Shown in pieces: positions 5,646 through 6,006 of a stretch of DNA of 6,006 nucleotides. Both the position numbers and the translations under genes were made by a program. Numbering within the stretch: position 1 is the stretch's first letter; the number at the start of each line of letters is the position of its first letter. Under the pieces are notes generated by a model. It searched no databases. It was given only the letters and a program-made list of their open reading frames with translations, and was not told where the DNA came from. The stretch comes from Desulfobacterales bacterium (GTDB lineage: Bacteria; Desulfobacterota; Desulfobacteria; Desulfobacterales; C00003060): positions 1 to 6,006 of the forward strand of contig JAUWXJ010000142.1 of the NCBI GenBank assembly GCA_030616425.1, written 5' to 3'.

Positions 5646-6006
5646 TCAGGCCTCCTGAAGGATCTCGCCAGGATCCATCCTCGATGCGCGCCATGAGGGG
5701 ACCATGCTGCTAATTACGCTGAACACCACAGCCATCAGAACTGACCAGGGAATCAGCGATAATATGGGGTAGACCTGGATCTGAAGTAATATGGGGGCAA
5801 GCAATACCGCAACAAGGGTTCCGATGCCATAGCCCATCAGCCCCCCGATCAGAGCCAGAAACACGGCTTTCAGCATGAAGATCACTAGAATGGTCCTCGT
5901 TGTCGCCCCTAAGGCCATGAGGATCCCAATCTCCCTCTTGCGCGCTTGGGCGTTGTGAAACATCTCATTTCCGATACTGATACAGCCCAGAGCAAGGATA
6001 ACGGCC
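5646..6006 (-). CDS. FtsX/MacB-type ABC transporter permease (C-terminal part, 5' end outside the window)
   Basis: The frame is open to the window edge, giving 119 visible residues before TGA at 5648-5646. The first visible residues (AVILALGCISIGN) precede the segment AQARKREIGILMALGAT, the cytosolic coupling motif conserved in FtsX-domain permeases such as LolC/LolE and MacB. Two membrane segments follow (FMLKAVFLALIGGLMGYGIG and SVLMAVVFSVISSMV). The protein ends with PSWRASRMDPGEILQEA, the usual C-terminal signature of this family, so the end is intact. The ATG at 5963 is internal to the domain and is not the true start. Such permeases work with an ATPase in export of lipoproteins, peptides or other substrates from the inner membrane. 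Which one cannot be told from this fragment. It is separated from the downstream operon by about 550 bases and is probably a different transcript. Confidence 0.92.
   Translation of the reverse strand, partial: AVILALGCISIGNEMFHNAQARKREIGILMALGATTRTILVIFMLKAVFLALIGGLMGYGIGTLVAVLLAPILLQIQVYPILSLIPWSVLMAVVFSVISSMVPSWRASRMDPGEILQEA

Noticed and set aside
5628..5655. Hairpin-like GGAGGCC...GGCGACTCC around the stop of the permease gene
   Set aside because: The stem is bulged and is followed by A-rich rather than U-rich sequence on the transcribed strand, so a terminator cannot be supported.

Overview
The window looks like chromosomal DNA of a Gram-negative bacterium. The envelope-type genes (an ArnT-like transferase with a dolichyl/undecaprenyl-phosphate-sugar-synthase-like partner, a small kinase of the lipopolysaccharide-kinase type, a MacB/FtsX-type permease), the Shine-Dalgarno sites and the sigma70-like promoters all fit. 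Base composition is intermediate in the genes and clearly AT-rich in the one long gap. The taxon cannot be fixed from sequence alone; a Desulfobacterota-like origin is only a guess. Every convincing gene lies on the minus strand, so reading order runs from high to low coordinates.

Layout in reading order: (1) 6006-5646, the C-terminal end of an FtsX/MacB-type ABC transporter permease, cut by the window edge. (2) 5645-5096, about 550 bases without a conventional gene. It contains a large nested inverted repeat (5341-5616), a strong sigma70-like promoter (5230-5202), and a leader with a possible 31-residue ORF and a small tetraloop hairpin. (3) 5095-326, five tightly packed genes: an isoprenylcysteine methyltransferase-like membrane protein, a small protein kinase-like protein, an ArnT/GT83-type membrane glycosyltransferase, a sialidase-like (BNR/Asp-box) protein, and a six-segment membrane protein of unknown function. 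Junctions are a 7-base gap, a 43-base gap, a 1-base TAATG overlap and a 4-base GTGA overlap. (4) 325-167, a 159-base gap with a second promoter candidate. (5) 166-1, the start of a family 2 glycosyltransferase of the DPM1/ArnC type, cut by the other edge.

The combined reading is inference: the GT2 enzyme would load a sugar onto a polyprenyl phosphate, the GT83 enzyme would transfer it to an envelope acceptor on the periplasmic face, and the kinase, the anchored beta-propeller protein and the unknown membrane protein would modify, trim or traffic the product. A sialidase-like protein coupled to an ArnT-like transferase is the most unusual part of the gene set. The nested palindrome with a Shine-Dalgarno-like loop is the most unusual non-coding element.
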